NCBI GenBank assembly: GCA_012934845.2
Contig: WNNJ02003477.1
Location: 1-64,000 of the forward strand
Reading direction: 5' to 3'
Source of the DNA: Pomphorhynchus laevis
Lineage: Eukaryota > Acanthocephala > Palaeacanthocephala > Echinorhynchida > Pomphorhynchidae
Length of the DNA stretch: 64,000 bases
Positions 1 to 11,716 of the stretch are shown here, in pieces. Both the position numbers and the translations under genes were made by a program. The notes under the pieces were generated by a model. It was not told where the DNA came from, did not search any database, and worked only from the letters and a program-made list of their open reading frames with translations. The number at the start of each line of letters is the position of its first letter. Position 1 is the first letter of the stretch.

Positions 1-60
1 ATTAAAATTATTAATTAATTATTTGTTAATAATTTTAATCAATAATTATTATTTTTCTAT

Positions 61-1165
61 TTTTTCTCCTTTCGCCCTTGGTGGCTTACGAAATTGTATA
101 AATCTTTTAGATAGCACTAGATTTTAATAATTTTGTATTTTGCAAAAAAAATATTATTTTAAAATGAAATTTTCATAGAATAATTGTGCGATAATTATTA
201 ATTATTTATTTATTATTAATCAATAATTTTAATTAATAATTTTAATCAATTATTTTTTATTATTTCTCTTTGGTTACACCTCGTTGCGTGCGAACTGAAG
301 CGATTCATCTGAACATGGTACCTATCTCTATCACCATGGCACCAGGAGAGGAGAAAATTAACGGAATGAACTGCCGCGTTCAGTTCGCATTCAACGAGGT
401 GTTAATAAATACACGCATATCATCACGAACATTAAACGCCGTGTTTACTTTGAAATCGCTCTAACAGCAAATGTTTGTCTTCGAAGTCCAAGAGGAATCA
501 GAGATGGCAATACATAAGATAGTGAACGACTTGTTCAAAAAATCAGCTACAACACTGACAGTGAAAGTTATGTATGGGCATATTTGCAAAAAAAAACTTT
601 TTGTAAATTATTGATAATAAATTATTATATTAAAAAAATATTTCCTTTTCGCCTGTGGTGGCTTACGGACTTGTATATTCCATATTACATTCGATTACAT
701 ATGAATTACAAGTGTCTACTTGTTATAATTTAAAGATATTTTAACAAAATCTTTATTTATTTATTTGTTTTACGGTATAATGTATATCGCAGAAAGTATT
801 ATTTTATAATGAAATTTTCATAGAATAATTATGCACTAGCTATTAATTATCTATTAATTATTAATTAATAATATATTATTATTTTTCTATTATTTCTCCA
901 TATAGTTATTACGGGAACAAAGAAGCGGAAATTATCCTTTATTTGATAAAAAAATTCTATATTTCGATAGCTCCTGCCATCATCATCAGGATTACAATAA
1001 AATGTTTCACAAATAAAGGATAATTTCTGCTTCTTTGTTCCTGTAATAACTATATATTTGAAATGGAAGAAGATTATGGGTTCAGTATTTATTATTATTT
1101 CTCTTTTCGCCCTTGGCGGATTACGAACTTGTATAAATCTCTCAGATAGCACTAGGTTTTACTAT
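61..1165. repeat. AT-rich repeat cluster, one short motif in three copies
   Basis: A block containing 'cgcccttggtggcttacg' and 'tgtataaatct' followed by 'agatagcacta' occurs near 75-125, again in diverged form near 645-690, and again near 1105-1155. A second shared block, 'gaaattttcatagaataatt', follows the first two copies at about 163 and 810. The pieces look like degraded copies of one AT-rich repeat family. No long coding frame lies inside; the frame at 270-464 has no recognisable similarity. The family is unknown. Confidence 0.5.
900..1055. repeat. Foldback element with 46-bp inverted arms
   Basis: The left arm (900-945) and right arm (1010-1055) are reverse complements apart from about two mismatches, separated by about 64 bp. 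The loop contains 'cctgccatcatcatcagg', a phrase that also occurs in altered form near 34390. This suggests a small non-autonomous terminal-inverted-repeat or foldback element. No transposase is encoded, and I could not define a target-site duplication. Confidence 0.6.
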
Positions 1166-1635
1166 AATAATGTAATTATCCACCATAAATATTAAATACT
1201 AAAATATTATGTATAAAATATATACTATCAAAATATCAATTAAATATAATTATTTTAATATATTATAATTTAAAATTATAGATTACATAACATAAATATA
1301 TATATATATCATAGTTAATTATTAACTTACACATTGTGAACCATAATTTCACTTACAGATCGTCAACAATACGAAACCAGTTAATTTTCGAAAATTCAAT
1401 GAAATTTAATTCTTGAGTGTTTTATTTTTGAAAGTACAACAGATGAAAGAAATTTATGTCGTCAAATTAATATATAATTAATATAATAATATAATTAATA
1501 TAATATTATTTATATATACTTAGTTAATAAAAATATTATCGTCAGTATAAACAGTACCATTTTTAGTTAATTAATCAGTTTGGCAGACTTCATAGTGTTG
1601 ATGCTTTACATACTATGTAACCTGCAATTTTGTGT
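1166..1635. other. AT-rich stretch, no feature seen
   Basis: Low-complexity AT-rich sequence with short (TA)n runs. I see no coding exon, structured RNA or clear repeat family here. Confidence 0.5.
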
Positions 1636-1886
1636 CCAGATTTATTGCGATTAGGATCGGGAATGGAATGAAGGTGTATAATGCACATGTAGAGCAAAGG
1701 CTAAGGTTTCTTAAGCTCCTCATCTCTCGTTTACCCAGCATAGTCCGTCTCGATTGGATTCTTCGGGGGGGGGTTAAAGACCTTTATGTGGTTCAGTCGA
1801 AAGGCGGCGTGTTGGATCGGTTGGTGGGCTCAGATCCCCGTGGATTTGAGGCCATAGAAGAGAAAGTAGAAGACATGAATTGTTGA
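1636..1886 (+). mobile_element. Jockey-like LINE, 3'-terminal coding fragment
   Basis: The frame reads ...EQRLRFLKLLISRLPSIVRLD... and stops at 1886. The same C-terminal segment (EQRL.FLKLLISRLP) is present in the LINE at about 4.55-4.75 kb (minus) and in the fragment at 40.4-40.6 kb (minus), so this is the end of ORF2 of the same family. Only about 80 codons remain, as expected of a strongly 5'-truncated LINE copy. Confidence 0.7.
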
Positions 1887-2504
1887 AGACCGAAATTGTG
1901 CTGCCGTTTTTTCTGTAACTGTCTGTTTTTTTCTTGCATGCTACTCATAGGTCATTGATGTATTTAATAAAATCGTTGTTGTTGCACATGTCACTAGATT
2001 GGTACATTCTAAATTCTGCAGAAACAGTATTATTTGACATCAGTGATACACTGATTTACATATGTAGAACATGTAATGAACAATGCGGTGAACTACGATA
2101 CGCACTGTACGCACTGCATGCGATTGATCAGTTTAGTTAAGAAAATCAAGTCCCCGCCATGTACTTAATTTTTTGTGCTATTTTGCTACTTTTACCCGTT
2201 TAATTATTAATCATAATTAGTATCTATAAATAGCTAAATTGTATTTAAATCGTACTTCAATATAGTCAACTTTTCATATACAATGATGATATTTAGAATT
2301 TTACTCGTAAATAACTAGAGTTTCAAACATAAATACCTAGAATTTTAGGACATAATGGACATTGTCACTTTTCGCAGGGTCACTATTTTGACATTACAAT
2401 CATTACATGATATTTTTATTGTACAGTAAAAATATTATTTTACTACATAGTTATAAAATTAACACCGTCGTTCCAATAAGTTACTTCTAAATTATTATAT
2501 TTCA
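1887..2504. other. AT-rich stretch, no feature seen
   Basis: Sequence after the LINE fragment. A 68-codon frame at 1934-2140 shows no family similarity and is likely chance. Confidence 0.4.
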
Positions 2505-3430
2505 AATCAGATCAGAGAACTGAGTTTACGTATATTAAATTATTTATAAATTAATGATAAATAAAAACAATTTAATAAATAATTAAATAATAATAAATAA
2601 TTTAATAATTCTCTATAAGATTTTATATAATTTATATAAAGTTAAAATTTAAAATTGAAATTTAAAATAAAAGTTAATTTCTATAAATTGACTAATAAAT
2701 AATATTCGATATATTCGAAATAAAAAATAAATAATTAATAATTAAATAATAATAAATAATTAAATAATTTTAATTATTGCTGCTTTGCGATCAAAGGTAT
2801 TTTTGCCCTAAATAACTTGACAGATATTTAATGAATATTGGAACAGAAAAGCTGCCAGATGTATTAAGAATTAGACGATCAAAATTATCTCTGAAGTGGT
2901 AAGTATTAGACTATTTCAAAGATTGTATATCCTAAATCACGAATACAAAGGTGTGAATCATATTAGGTAACTGAGTCTACGTATATTAAATTATTTATAA
3001 ATTAAAAATAATGATAAATAAAAATAAAATAATAAATAATTAAATTATAAATAATTATAAATAATAAATAATTATATAAGATTTTATATAATTTTAAATT
3101 TTATATAAGTTTAAATTTAAAATTGAAATTTAAAACAAAAACCAATTTTTAAAAATTGACTAATAAATACCATACAATGTATCAGAATAAGGATTAGAGA
3201 TCATCAGGAGGAACCGCTATGCTATCAGATTTCGGCCTCTATTGCCCGACCCAGCATAGCATTGGGAAGAAATGCATAAATTATAAATAAATTGAACATA
3301 ATGATAAATAAATTTTAAATAATTAAATTATTAATAATTATAAATAATAAATAATTGTTATAAGATTTCATATAACTTATATCAAGTTAAAATAAAAATT
3401 TGAAATTTAGAATAAAAGTCAAACTTAAAT
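2505..3430 (-). mobile_element. Naiad-type Penelope-like element, two or three 3'-tail fragments
   Basis: Two copies of the family's 3' terminus read here as 'aactgagt.tacgtat' near 2518 and 2972. Each is followed by the same AT-rich 3' UTR. The second copy runs on into the conserved structured segment (about 3185-3285, 'gctatgctatcagatttcgg'). Another partial tail follows at about 3280-3430. All lack coding sequence, as 5'-truncated copies would. Assignment rests on similarity to the 3' UTR of the larger copy at 7.07-9.94 kb. Confidence 0.65.
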
Positions 3431-4490
3431 AAAAGTTAAATAGCTTCAAATTGTCTTTGATAAATATATTTGTAATAATTGGCTTTTTATATTTTATATA
3501 ATATTGATATAGTATAATCAATAGTAATATCAATATAATATTTATAACGACCATTTATAAAATTTGGTAATCAAATATAATATTAAGTAAAGAAAAAATA
3601 ATCAAAAAGATCACGAATCACGTAGTTGAGTTTCCGTTTGCAATTGGTTTCATTGACAAATTGTATACACAGGTTATGGTGACTGGTTAATTATAGTTAT
3701 GTATCAGTTATCAATTATGTCTTAGATAGTTGGACAGCCTGTGATTCTTGTAAGTAATAGTTATTTTCTTTAATTCATGGAAACATATTACTGTAAGTAA
3801 TAGTTATTTTCTTTAATAATTTAATAATTTTCCTTTTTTATTTGATGAGAAACAATTATAATCACAATTTTTGCAGTTTTTATCTTTCTATATTTATGTA
3901 ATTAATAAAGAGACAAATTGTTTTTTTTTATAAAATACGATACGTTGTTATTTATGTGCTTTATTGAACAAACCGGGTCAATATATCGTCATCCATATGA
4001 CTCATATTTGTTAAATGTGGAAAGGTTTGTCATCCAACAGTTAGGTGGATATGCTTTGTTGAATAGATTTTCTTATTCGTACATGAGAAAGCAATGAGTC
4101 ATATTTTGTCCTTAACTATGATAATATATGATTATATTTAACTCATGTGCTATTTTCAAATTAATTCTAATTAGTTATTTATCTTAGTGTCGTTCCCACT
4201 TTAATTGGTTTGATATAACTTTCTTTTATAACTTTTTATATAAAAGCTAAATTATCCTTACTTGCTTTCCATATTATTGTTATTTTTCAGCATTTGCAAA
4301 TCATGTACTTCAAAAAGGTAAATGACAATCCTGAGGCTGCAAAACATATTGCAGTCGGTGTAACTGTTGATGTAAGAAGGTGATGCTTCAAATAAAGGAA
4401 TTTGCACCACATGACTTCACAGTAAATGGTAATGAGGAAACTGTAAATAAATTAAGGTTTTATTAACAATACAACCGATAAGAAAGTAGC
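3431..4490. other. Intergenic AT-rich region, one weak exon-like patch
   Basis: A duplicated 'gtaagtaatagttattttct' lies at about 3750-3815. At about 4291-4380 a pyrimidine-rich acceptor-like site precedes a short open stretch that includes NPEAAKHIAVGVTVDVRR. I cannot link this to any family and do not call a gene. Confidence 0.35.
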
Positions 4491-7066
4491 AAACAACAAT
4501 ACAAAAGAGCGTTTAAGTAGTACACACTTATCTATTCTTCCGACGACTTTTATATTATCCTCTACAACCCTCACGGCCTCAGGTTTAGAGGGATCTGAGT
4601 CCCCGGATGCACCAGCGCGAAGCCTTCCGACTGAACCATTCGGGGTCTCTCACCCCAGAAGAGTCTAGTCGAAGCGAACTATGGTCGGTAATCTCGAGAT
4701 AAGGAGCTTGAGAAACTCTAGTCTTTGCTCAAGGTGACGTCTTCTAGAGAATAAGACTAATCCCGAGATAACCCAAGTACCCCAAAGGCGTACTTGAGTT
4801 TTCCCATTCAATGACATATCTCGGGCCCGTTTCAGAGCCCACCTGGCTCTCTTCAGGATACGTTTAAGTCTATCCAGGTCAGCTTTCGCCGACCAATTAA
4901 CCGTAACGGTGAACCCCAGATATTTTACTCGACTCGTGAATATGGGGGTCGAGGCTGCAAAATGTAGGAGAGTGTAGAGAGTGCTAGTCTCTTAAGTTTC
5001 TTTTTGGTGTCAGGGGCGCCATGAAAGACAACCACCTGCAAATTCTCGAAGTTTAAAATAAGATTGGATGTGGGCAACTGATCTTTTAATCTTAAAAAGA
5101 AACGGCTGATATCAGAGACTACATCTTGGCACTCGCATCCAGAAAACAGGGTTGTGGTATCATCAGCAAATACCACAAAATGATGATTACGCTTAAAAGC
5201 TTTGAAGAGAAAAATGGAGGCAGCAAGATATAAGATATGAGAAAGTGGGGATCCTTGAGGCACACATGTAATAGAGTAGAACTGAGTACTTTCACAAACC
5301 CATGAAAACTCGGTGGGATCAAATTCGCATACTTAAATAGACGCGGCACTTTTTCGAAAATAGAGATGAAGGAACTTTGAATCGAAATGGGCCGTAGGTC
5401 TTTACGACAAGAAACCGGATTTCGCTTAGGTAAAAATATTCTTCGGATAGTGATGCTAACAGCATTGTGACGGCCACTTATTTTCTTTGATCGGCTGTCG
5501 AAAGCTGACAAATCAGAGAAGAGAATGGAGCGACGTTTTTGGAGATGCTCGTAAGTGGGCCCCAGAAGTTTAGGATATCCGTAACAGATAAATCCGTGCT
5601 ATTGAAGTTACCCCAAGGCGGGATTGGCTGGGGAGAAAGCGTGGCTACATAGATATCCAAGGCTACTGACTACCCAAAACTTTATCAAGTCCTACGCTAC
5701 CGATCCATCCCGATGCCCTCCCCTACAAGCAGATAAATTTCTCCTTCTTGAATATTTTCCAGAAGGAAGCCTGAGAGGGACTTATACGAGCATTACTCAT
5801 TCTGTCCCTACTCAGCTGGAGCTTATATCTAGAACTCTAGTATTCATCCGAGAGAATCTGACTGAAGGAAGCAGAGAAATTGGGAAGGTGTAGCATTTGA
5901 GTTAAACCTTGAGTTTAGTCAAAGTGGGACTGTAAATGCGACCATTGTAGGTAGTCGAAAGAATGCCGATAGCTTGCGAAGAGAGGTAGGAATTAAATTC
6001 GGTCAAACTCTCATTCCCTATCACGGGGAAGAGTTGAATATCTCTCTTAAAAAGGCTAATCTAATTGGATCAAAGTGAAACCTCCTTCTAAGCAATATAT
6101 CTTCGGTTGTTTGTGAATATGATAATCGTTACTGACTCTGCGGAGTGCTTCATTAATGCAACGACCAGTTCTGTCGTTTAGTCATCGAGTAACATGTCGT
6201 AGTAACTACCTAAAATACGGTCCAGTATGTCAAGGTTCCTGTGAATCTTTACCTGCCGGGTGTAGACATTAGCTAGGCGGATGCGTTAACCGTTCTTGAC
6301 AAGTGCTTGTCATGGTGTAGACGGATAGATCGTATCTCCTAAAGGACTATAACATCTGCATCTCTACAAGATAAAAGCTTAAGGCCAAAAGCATCTCCCG
6401 AATAACACTCAAGGATATTCCGTGAAAAACGCTCTTGAGTACTTCTCATTGCATTAATGTAACCGCCAGCCTTGTCTGAACCAGAGGTGGAAAGGTCACC
6501 CATTTTACTCCGTTTTATACAGGTAAAGACATTTGCCCAAAGGCGTTATCTGCATTTCCATTTTTACTGGCTACAACCTATATTACGTTCTTGCAGGCTA
6601 ACTTTATTGAGGCAATATTCTGCAAATAACCTGTCCGTTTTTGATTTGGCATACTTCCTTGAATTGTTGACCTTCCATTCTGGAAGTGAGAGGAAGGACT
6701 CTGCCAGTTGACTCATCAATATCTAAATCAAGTTCTCAAGATGTACAATTGAGACCTGATGTTTCCCATCTATGAGTTTAAGAATTTCTGAATCAGACAG
6801 CCTGTCTTCTTTGACGGCCGAGACAGCTTCCACAAAAGTCGTCGGTTTAGGTTTCACGCACCGGTGTCTTTATTGGTAGGCTTTATAAACTTTACATTAT
6901 TTAGACCACGCGGGTGCTCATTACCGCAGTTAGAGCAATGTAGATTATCTACGCATTTTCCTGGATAATTAATTAGTTCTGCGCACCCCGCACGTCTGGG
7001 GTAGGGAACAACCCAACGACCAATGCCCCACTGGGGAAACTTGTTACATAGGTTTGCAACATATGA
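4491..7066 (-). mobile_element. Jockey-like LINE (ORF1 end plus ORF2), degraded
   Basis: Reading the minus strand from 7066 downwards: a gag-like ORF1 zinc-knuckle region (about 7066-6854; C..CA.......C and HCSNCGNEHPRG); then little clear similarity; then ORF2 with reverse-transcriptase motif [19 protein letters not shown] (about 5445), MPQGSPLS (about 5263) and FADDTTTLFSG (about 5160-5130). The C-terminal part includes KYLGFTV..NWSAKADLDRLK and EQRLEFLKLLISRLP (about 4930-4680). The frame is broken several times, so it is not functional. It is interrupted by a Naiad copy at 7067-9935 and resumes at 9940. The part at 5305-6132 is duplicated at 25065-25892. Clade assignment (jockey superfamily) is inference from motif style. 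Confidence 0.7.
5305..6132. repeat. 828-bp block duplicated at 25065-25892
   Basis: This internal LINE segment aligns to 25065-25892 with the same length, no gaps, and one difference seen on reading (a T/C change near 6050). Flanks on both sides are unrelated. Since LINE insertion normally keeps the 3' end, a fragment cut at both ends suggests DNA-level duplication. Confidence 0.85.
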
Positions 7067-8112
7067 TAATGGTATGCACTTATAATTGCAATATATATGG
7101 AAAAACATATCAAATGTTAAAAACTAGGTTTAGGCAACACATATATAATATACAGCATAATAGTCAAACTATATTTCATAAACATATGAGATTAATAGGA
7201 CATGATATTAAAAACTGTAAATTATTTATTTTAGAACATATTATCGAAGAAAACATTTCAATATTAAATCAAAAACTATTAGAAAAAGAAGATTTTTGGA
7301 TTAAAACGCTTAATTCCATGCACCCATTAGGATTGAATGACGTGGTACAAGGAATTGGCAGAAGTAGTATAATACATAATAAACAACTATATTATAATAA
7401 TCCGGTTAAACGCAAACCAAGAAGTCATTGTGATCAAAGGAATAGGAAAAATAGAGTAAAAAATATTAAAAAAGATATGTATATAAATGAACAATTAGAA
7501 ATATTAAAACAACTTTTAAGTGATAATAAGCTAAAAGATCTTTATGCAAATATAAGAAGTTTTTCTAAAGATATCATATGTTCAATAAATCAAAAATTAA
7601 TTAACGACTATGATAGGCTAAGTTGTATAATAGACAGTTATTGTAATACAAAATACTATAATCATACAATAAATGTAAATAATAACAATAGAAAATATAC
7701 ATTAACCATAAACTTCATTAATAAATGTATATATAACATAAATATAGCCGGACTTTTAAATAATTCTAAAAGTAAAGAAATAATAGGGTCAGATTTAAGT
7801 AAATATATTCCTAAAATAAGGTATAAACTCCTACCACCATTAGGACGAAAAATTTGTAATTATAATAAAGAATTAAAATCAATATGTAACGATAATATTA
7901 GAAACATAATGGAAACAGAATGCAATTGTAAAAGTCTTAGTTTTGATAAAATAAATGAACATATATGTACCCATAATCTAGAATTAATTGAAAATTGTGA
8001 ATTAAGAAAGCTGCTATCAAAAGGGTATAAATATAGATTAAATAATAACAACGACAAAAATAGAATTTACAATTCGTTATATAATGACATGATGCTTATT
8101 TTGGTAAGCTAA
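7067..8112 (+). CDS. Naiad endonuclease and RT N-terminal region (partial ORF)
   Basis: About 350 codons. The first about 90 residues are the GIY-YIG nuclease without its N-terminal YLIxCxCG strand; R in KTRFRQH and E in LLEKEDFWI match the expected catalytic positions. The basic Asn-rich middle part is a linker. The last 60 residues (ECNCKSLSFDKINEHICTH) correspond to the region just before the RT core. The frame is open at its 5' end only because the copy is truncated there. It would act in target-primed reverse transcription in the nucleus. Confidence 0.7.
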
Positions 8113-8439
8113 TTAATCGTGAAAGGTTAAATACATCAAAGATTTAAATTTGGAAAGATTATATATTTGATGAAAATAAAAAGAAAATGAAAATAACAAA
8201 CAATTATAAAAGGAAAGATAAAATTAATAAAGATATGTATAAATAACTTACTAAATTAAAGGATAACTATATAATAACAACTATTGATAATGCTAGTATT
8301 AACTTTGACTTCATATGCAAAAAAGCTTTATTATGATATACTAATAAAAGAGGCTAATTCTAATGATTTAAATGTAAATCCAACATATGAACGTAGTTAG
8401 TTAAGTTTAGAAACAATTATTACAAGTCACTGTTCTATA

Positions 8440-8691
8440 ATGGATAAAAAGGGTATTAAGGTTGAATTAGATAATAAAACTATACCTATATTATATTGGA
8501 ATCCAAAATTACATAAAAATCCAATAAAACCTAGGTTCATATGTAGTGCGTTTAAATGTACATTAAAACCACTTTCTGTCTATATGAATAAAATACTTAA
8601 AGTAATTAAAGCACACTTTAAAAAATATTGCAAGGTAATCGAAATTAATACTGGTATAAAACACTATTTCAGTATTAATTCTACAAAATAA
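8440..8691 (+). pseudogene. Naiad RT fragment, fingers domain
   Basis: 83 codons containing ILYWNPKLHKNPIKPRFICSA, the conserved fingers motif of Penelope-type RTs, followed by a segment ending HYFSINSTK. It is separated from the upstream and downstream coding pieces by interruptions, so this copy does not encode one continuous protein. Confidence 0.7.
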
Positions 8692-8898
8692 TTTTTAGAA
8701 CAGACAAAAGGAATAAATTTTCAAAATATTAATACATACGACTTTAGTACGCTTTATACAAATCTAGATTTAGTAGATATTAAAGAAGCGTTAGTAAAAT
8801 TAATTAATCTTATATTCGGAAAAAGATATACATATATATGTTATAATAATTATAACGCCTATCTAACAAAAATTAAACCATCAAGTAAATATAAATAT

Positions 8899-9585
8899 AT
8901 GGATAAGATTGAATTAATGGAATCCTTAAATATTTTGATAAATCAAAATTATTTAAAAGTAAGGACATCTATATATAGACAAGTAAAAGGTGTTCCAATG
9001 GGTGGTAATAGTAGCCCAATTATAGCTGACTTGTTTTTAAGCTTTATAGGATATGAATTTGTTCATAACTGTTTAAAAACTAAATCTAAACAATATAAAT
9101 ATATGAAATATATGTTTCGATACATTGATGATATATGTGTATTTAATTCTAATAATTTTTATTCAATTAGTGAACAAATTTATCCAGAAAGCCTTATTCT
9201 TAACAAAACCAATATTAATGATAAAGAAGGTGTATATCTAGATATAAACATTAAATTAACATTAACTAAAACTACTATTAATTTATATCGTAAAGATGAC
9301 ATATTTAAATTTACAAGAAACATATTTTTGCATGAGCATTCATGCATACCATATAATATAAAATATAATACATTAAATAATGAAATTTTAAGAATTGCAA
9401 CAATATGTAATGATATTGGCTTTCTTAAAAATCATTTAAATAATTTAATAGATACATATTTTAAACTAGGTTACTATAAAAATAACATCAAGCAGAAAAT
9501 AGTAAAATATATAAATCAACACAATAATATAAAGAATAAATTTAAACTCTTAAGTGGCAAATTTTTATGGATGGATAATAAATAA
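8899..9585 (+). pseudogene. Naiad RT fragment, palm and thumb
   Basis: 228 codons with [17 protein letters not shown], then YIDDI (the YxDD catalytic box) at about residues 76-80, then LDINIKLTLTKTTINLYRK and FTRNIFLHEHSCIPYNIKY typical of the Penelope thumb. It ends SGKFLWMDNK with a stop at 9585. The same C-terminal segment is duplicated within the rearranged copy at 12.1-12.9 kb. Confidence 0.75.
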
Positions 9586-9639
9586 TATACTTTGTATTAG
9601 AATAAGATACTAGATAGTTATTTCAGAGGAAATACATCA

Positions 9640-9735
9640 TTAGCATGTATTTGGCCCTCGCTGCTATGTTGGGTAGAGGAGTTAGGGGCCGAAACCTGAT
9701 AGCATAGCAGTTCCTCCTGATGACCTCTAATTCTT
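9640..9735 (+). other. Conserved structured RNA segment in the Naiad 3' UTR
   Basis: The segment has interleaved complementary pieces in the order GGCCCT, CTGCTATG, loop, AGGGGCC, GAAACCTGATAG, CATAGCAG. The first pairs with the third and the second with the fourth, which makes an H-type pseudoknot possible. A flanking hairpin (AATACAT/ATGTATT) and a GAGGAA/TTCCTC pairing enclose it. The same segment recurs in copies at about 3.2, 11.6, 19.3, 44.6 and 48.3 kb, with wobble-preserving changes in the CTGCTATG stem. Function is unknown; it may be a ribozyme or an RT-recognition structure. Confidence 0.55.
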
Positions 9736-9939
9736 ATTCTGATACAACGTCTGTTTTTTATTAGTCAATTCATAAAAATGACTTTTTAAATTTCAATTTT
9801 TTATTTTAACTTGATATAAATTATAGAAAATCTAAAAACAATTATTAATTTTAATATTTAATTATTAAATTTTGATTTAGCATTATTATGTTTTGTTTTG
9901 TTTATAATTATATTAAATACGTAGACTCAGTTAGCTGAT

Positions 9940-10345
9940 TTAATAGGGGTAGGTTAAGGATTCGGTTTCCACTAATGAAAAAATCAAGTTGTATCCTATG
10001 AAGGGGTTGGAAAACGAGATCGATAGGTTCTTTGCTACATCCATCTGGTATTACAGAACGTCACCGGGATGGAGAATATTTTTTACAGATTATGGAATGG
10101 ACGCCAGAGATAGTGTACACTCTTTCTAACATCGATACATCTTCGCCTGAGAGGAAGGTTGGTATGTTGTTAATTTTTAACGTAGCAATGATAGGTTTAG
10201 ACGTAATAGTAGCAATTTTCGAATGCGTGTCTATGAAATATTTGATATATGCCTTGGCCAAATCCGGTGTGGCGTAAAATATTTTAATTTCTGTCTCATA
10301 ATATGTAATACAGTTGAACAAAATTCTATTTTTAAAAGGCAAATC
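9940..10345 (-). mobile_element. Jockey-like LINE ORF1 N-terminal part, continuation beyond the Naiad insert
   Basis: A 93-codon minus-strand frame (10342-10061) continues in relaxed form to 9940. It has no zinc knuckle but lies exactly where the LINE interrupted at 7066 should resume. This suggests the Naiad copy split one LINE into 4491-7066 and 9940-10345. The similarity is positional; the protein sequence alone is not diagnostic. Confidence 0.45.
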
Positions 10346-11455
10346 CTTTTAGAAAGGTATAAATCTGCCTTTCCAGATGTTCTAGTAGTTTAATAACCAG
10401 TAAGTTAGTTAATTTTGGTAACCGGGTAGTTCCCCTCGGGAATGAATTCAGAAGTTAAAAAACAAACCATTGTTGAACATTTTGTGCGCCTTCAACGCGT
10501 ATAAACAACAGCACAACATTTTTCAGAAACTTCATGATTACACAATTAAAGAGAAAATAATAAATCAAAATTTTATTAAAGGAAGACTTCTACGAAGATT
10601 CAAGAAACTGATCATTTCATTCTACTGACCTATATATTCTTTGAATTGATTTATCTTGTATATTTAGTAATAAAACCTTTATTTATAAAATTTAATAATT
10701 AGATAATAAATAATTATATTAAGTTAAAATAAAAAATTGTAATTTAAAATAACAGTTCTTTTCTGTGTTTGCTGGAAAATCGTTTTACTGAAAATTTTTG
10801 ATCTCTCCGTCATCAATTTCTAATCACTTTAGAATGTTTCATATTGAAAAGTAATTCCGCTTCTGACACCCTATTGTGAGGCAACTAAAATGGATAACAT
10901 AAAAAGCGTAAAAGGTGACACAAAAGGTGAAAAGTAAGTGTATTGTATTCTTCCGGCCAGTATATGAATTTTCAAATCCTTTTTCCGTCAGCAATTGATT
11001 TTTTGTAATGTCATTTGCAGTAATGAAAGTTCCTTTAAAACTTTCACGGGATTTAAAGACGAAGAACCCTGAACATCAAAAAAAATCAAAGTAATTGAGG
11101 CAACTCTGACAGTATACTTGAAACAACGGTCCATCTTAAAAAGTCAAGTTAAGCCTTATGACATGACATCACTTATTCTTGCTTATCTTAAGTGGCACAG
11201 TATGATAATACAATACGTCGGTCTGTGATATTAGAAAACTACTGTTAAAAAATTGCGGCAAGTTCTTTGTTTGCCATTCAATTGGGTGAAGCCTTGATAC
11301 ATAAGAGGATAAGCAGAGCTGATTATTTACTCTCGTTTTCCAGACTAAAGAGAAACCATTGTTGAACATTTTGTGCGCCTTCAACGCGTAGAAACAACAG
11401 CACAGCATTTTTCAGAAACTTTATGATTACACAATTAAAACGATAATAATAACGC
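10346..11455. repeat. Region with a 100-bp direct repeat
   Basis: A block beginning 'accattgttgaacattttgt' near 10466 recurs near 11353 with about 95% identity over roughly 100 bp. A second short block ('gaaagttcc...aactttcac') near 11025 recurs near 13408. A partial Naiad tail is visible near 10690-10755. No gene is recognised. The minus-strand frame at 11169-11408 spans the repeat and is probably not a gene. Confidence 0.45.
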
Positions 11456-11716
11456 CAAATCAAAATTTAATAATTTGATAATAAATAATTGTTAAAATAA
11501 AAAATTGTAATTTAAAATAACAGTAAATTTTTATGAATTGATTAATAAAAATAACAAACGATGTATAAGAATAAGAATTAGAGGTTATCATGAGGAACTG
11601 CCATGTTATCAGGTTTCAGTTCCTACTCCTCGACCCAACATAGCAGTGGGTCAAATACATTTTAATGATGTATTTCCTCTGATGAAATTTGATTATATAG
11701 TATCATATTCTAATAC

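Larger units (their letters stand above)
7067..9935 (+). mobile_element. Penelope-like retroelement with N-terminal GIY-YIG endonuclease (Naiad type)
   Basis: The order on the plus strand is GIY-YIG endonuclease, linker, reverse transcriptase, 3' UTR. Seen in sequence: GKTYQMLKTRFRQHI and LEKEDFWIKTLNSMHPLGLN (endonuclease), then PKLHKNPIKPRFI (RT template-binding region), [16 protein letters not shown] and MFRYIDDICVFN (RT active site). The endonuclease precedes the RT, the permuted order reported for the Naiad/Chlamys clade of Penelope-like elements, whereas canonical Penelope has it at the C-terminus. The 5' end is cut inside the endonuclease, because the CTCGLQYIG part present at 16.7-17.1 kb is missing. 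The coding region is interrupted. The element sits inside the minus-strand LINE. It ends in the family terminus 'gactcagttagctgattt'. Confidence 0.8.

Noticed and set aside
5624-5893. 89-codon plus-strand ORF, identical at 25384-25653
   Set aside because: Antisense to LINE ORF2; identity reflects the duplicated DNA block, not a conserved gene.
9640-9735. Hammerhead or HDV ribozyme in the Naiad 3' UTR
   Set aside because: CTGATGA and GAAAC words are present but not in an order that forms a hammerhead; the P1/P2 interleaving lacks a P3 for an HDV-like fold. Reported only as a conserved structure.
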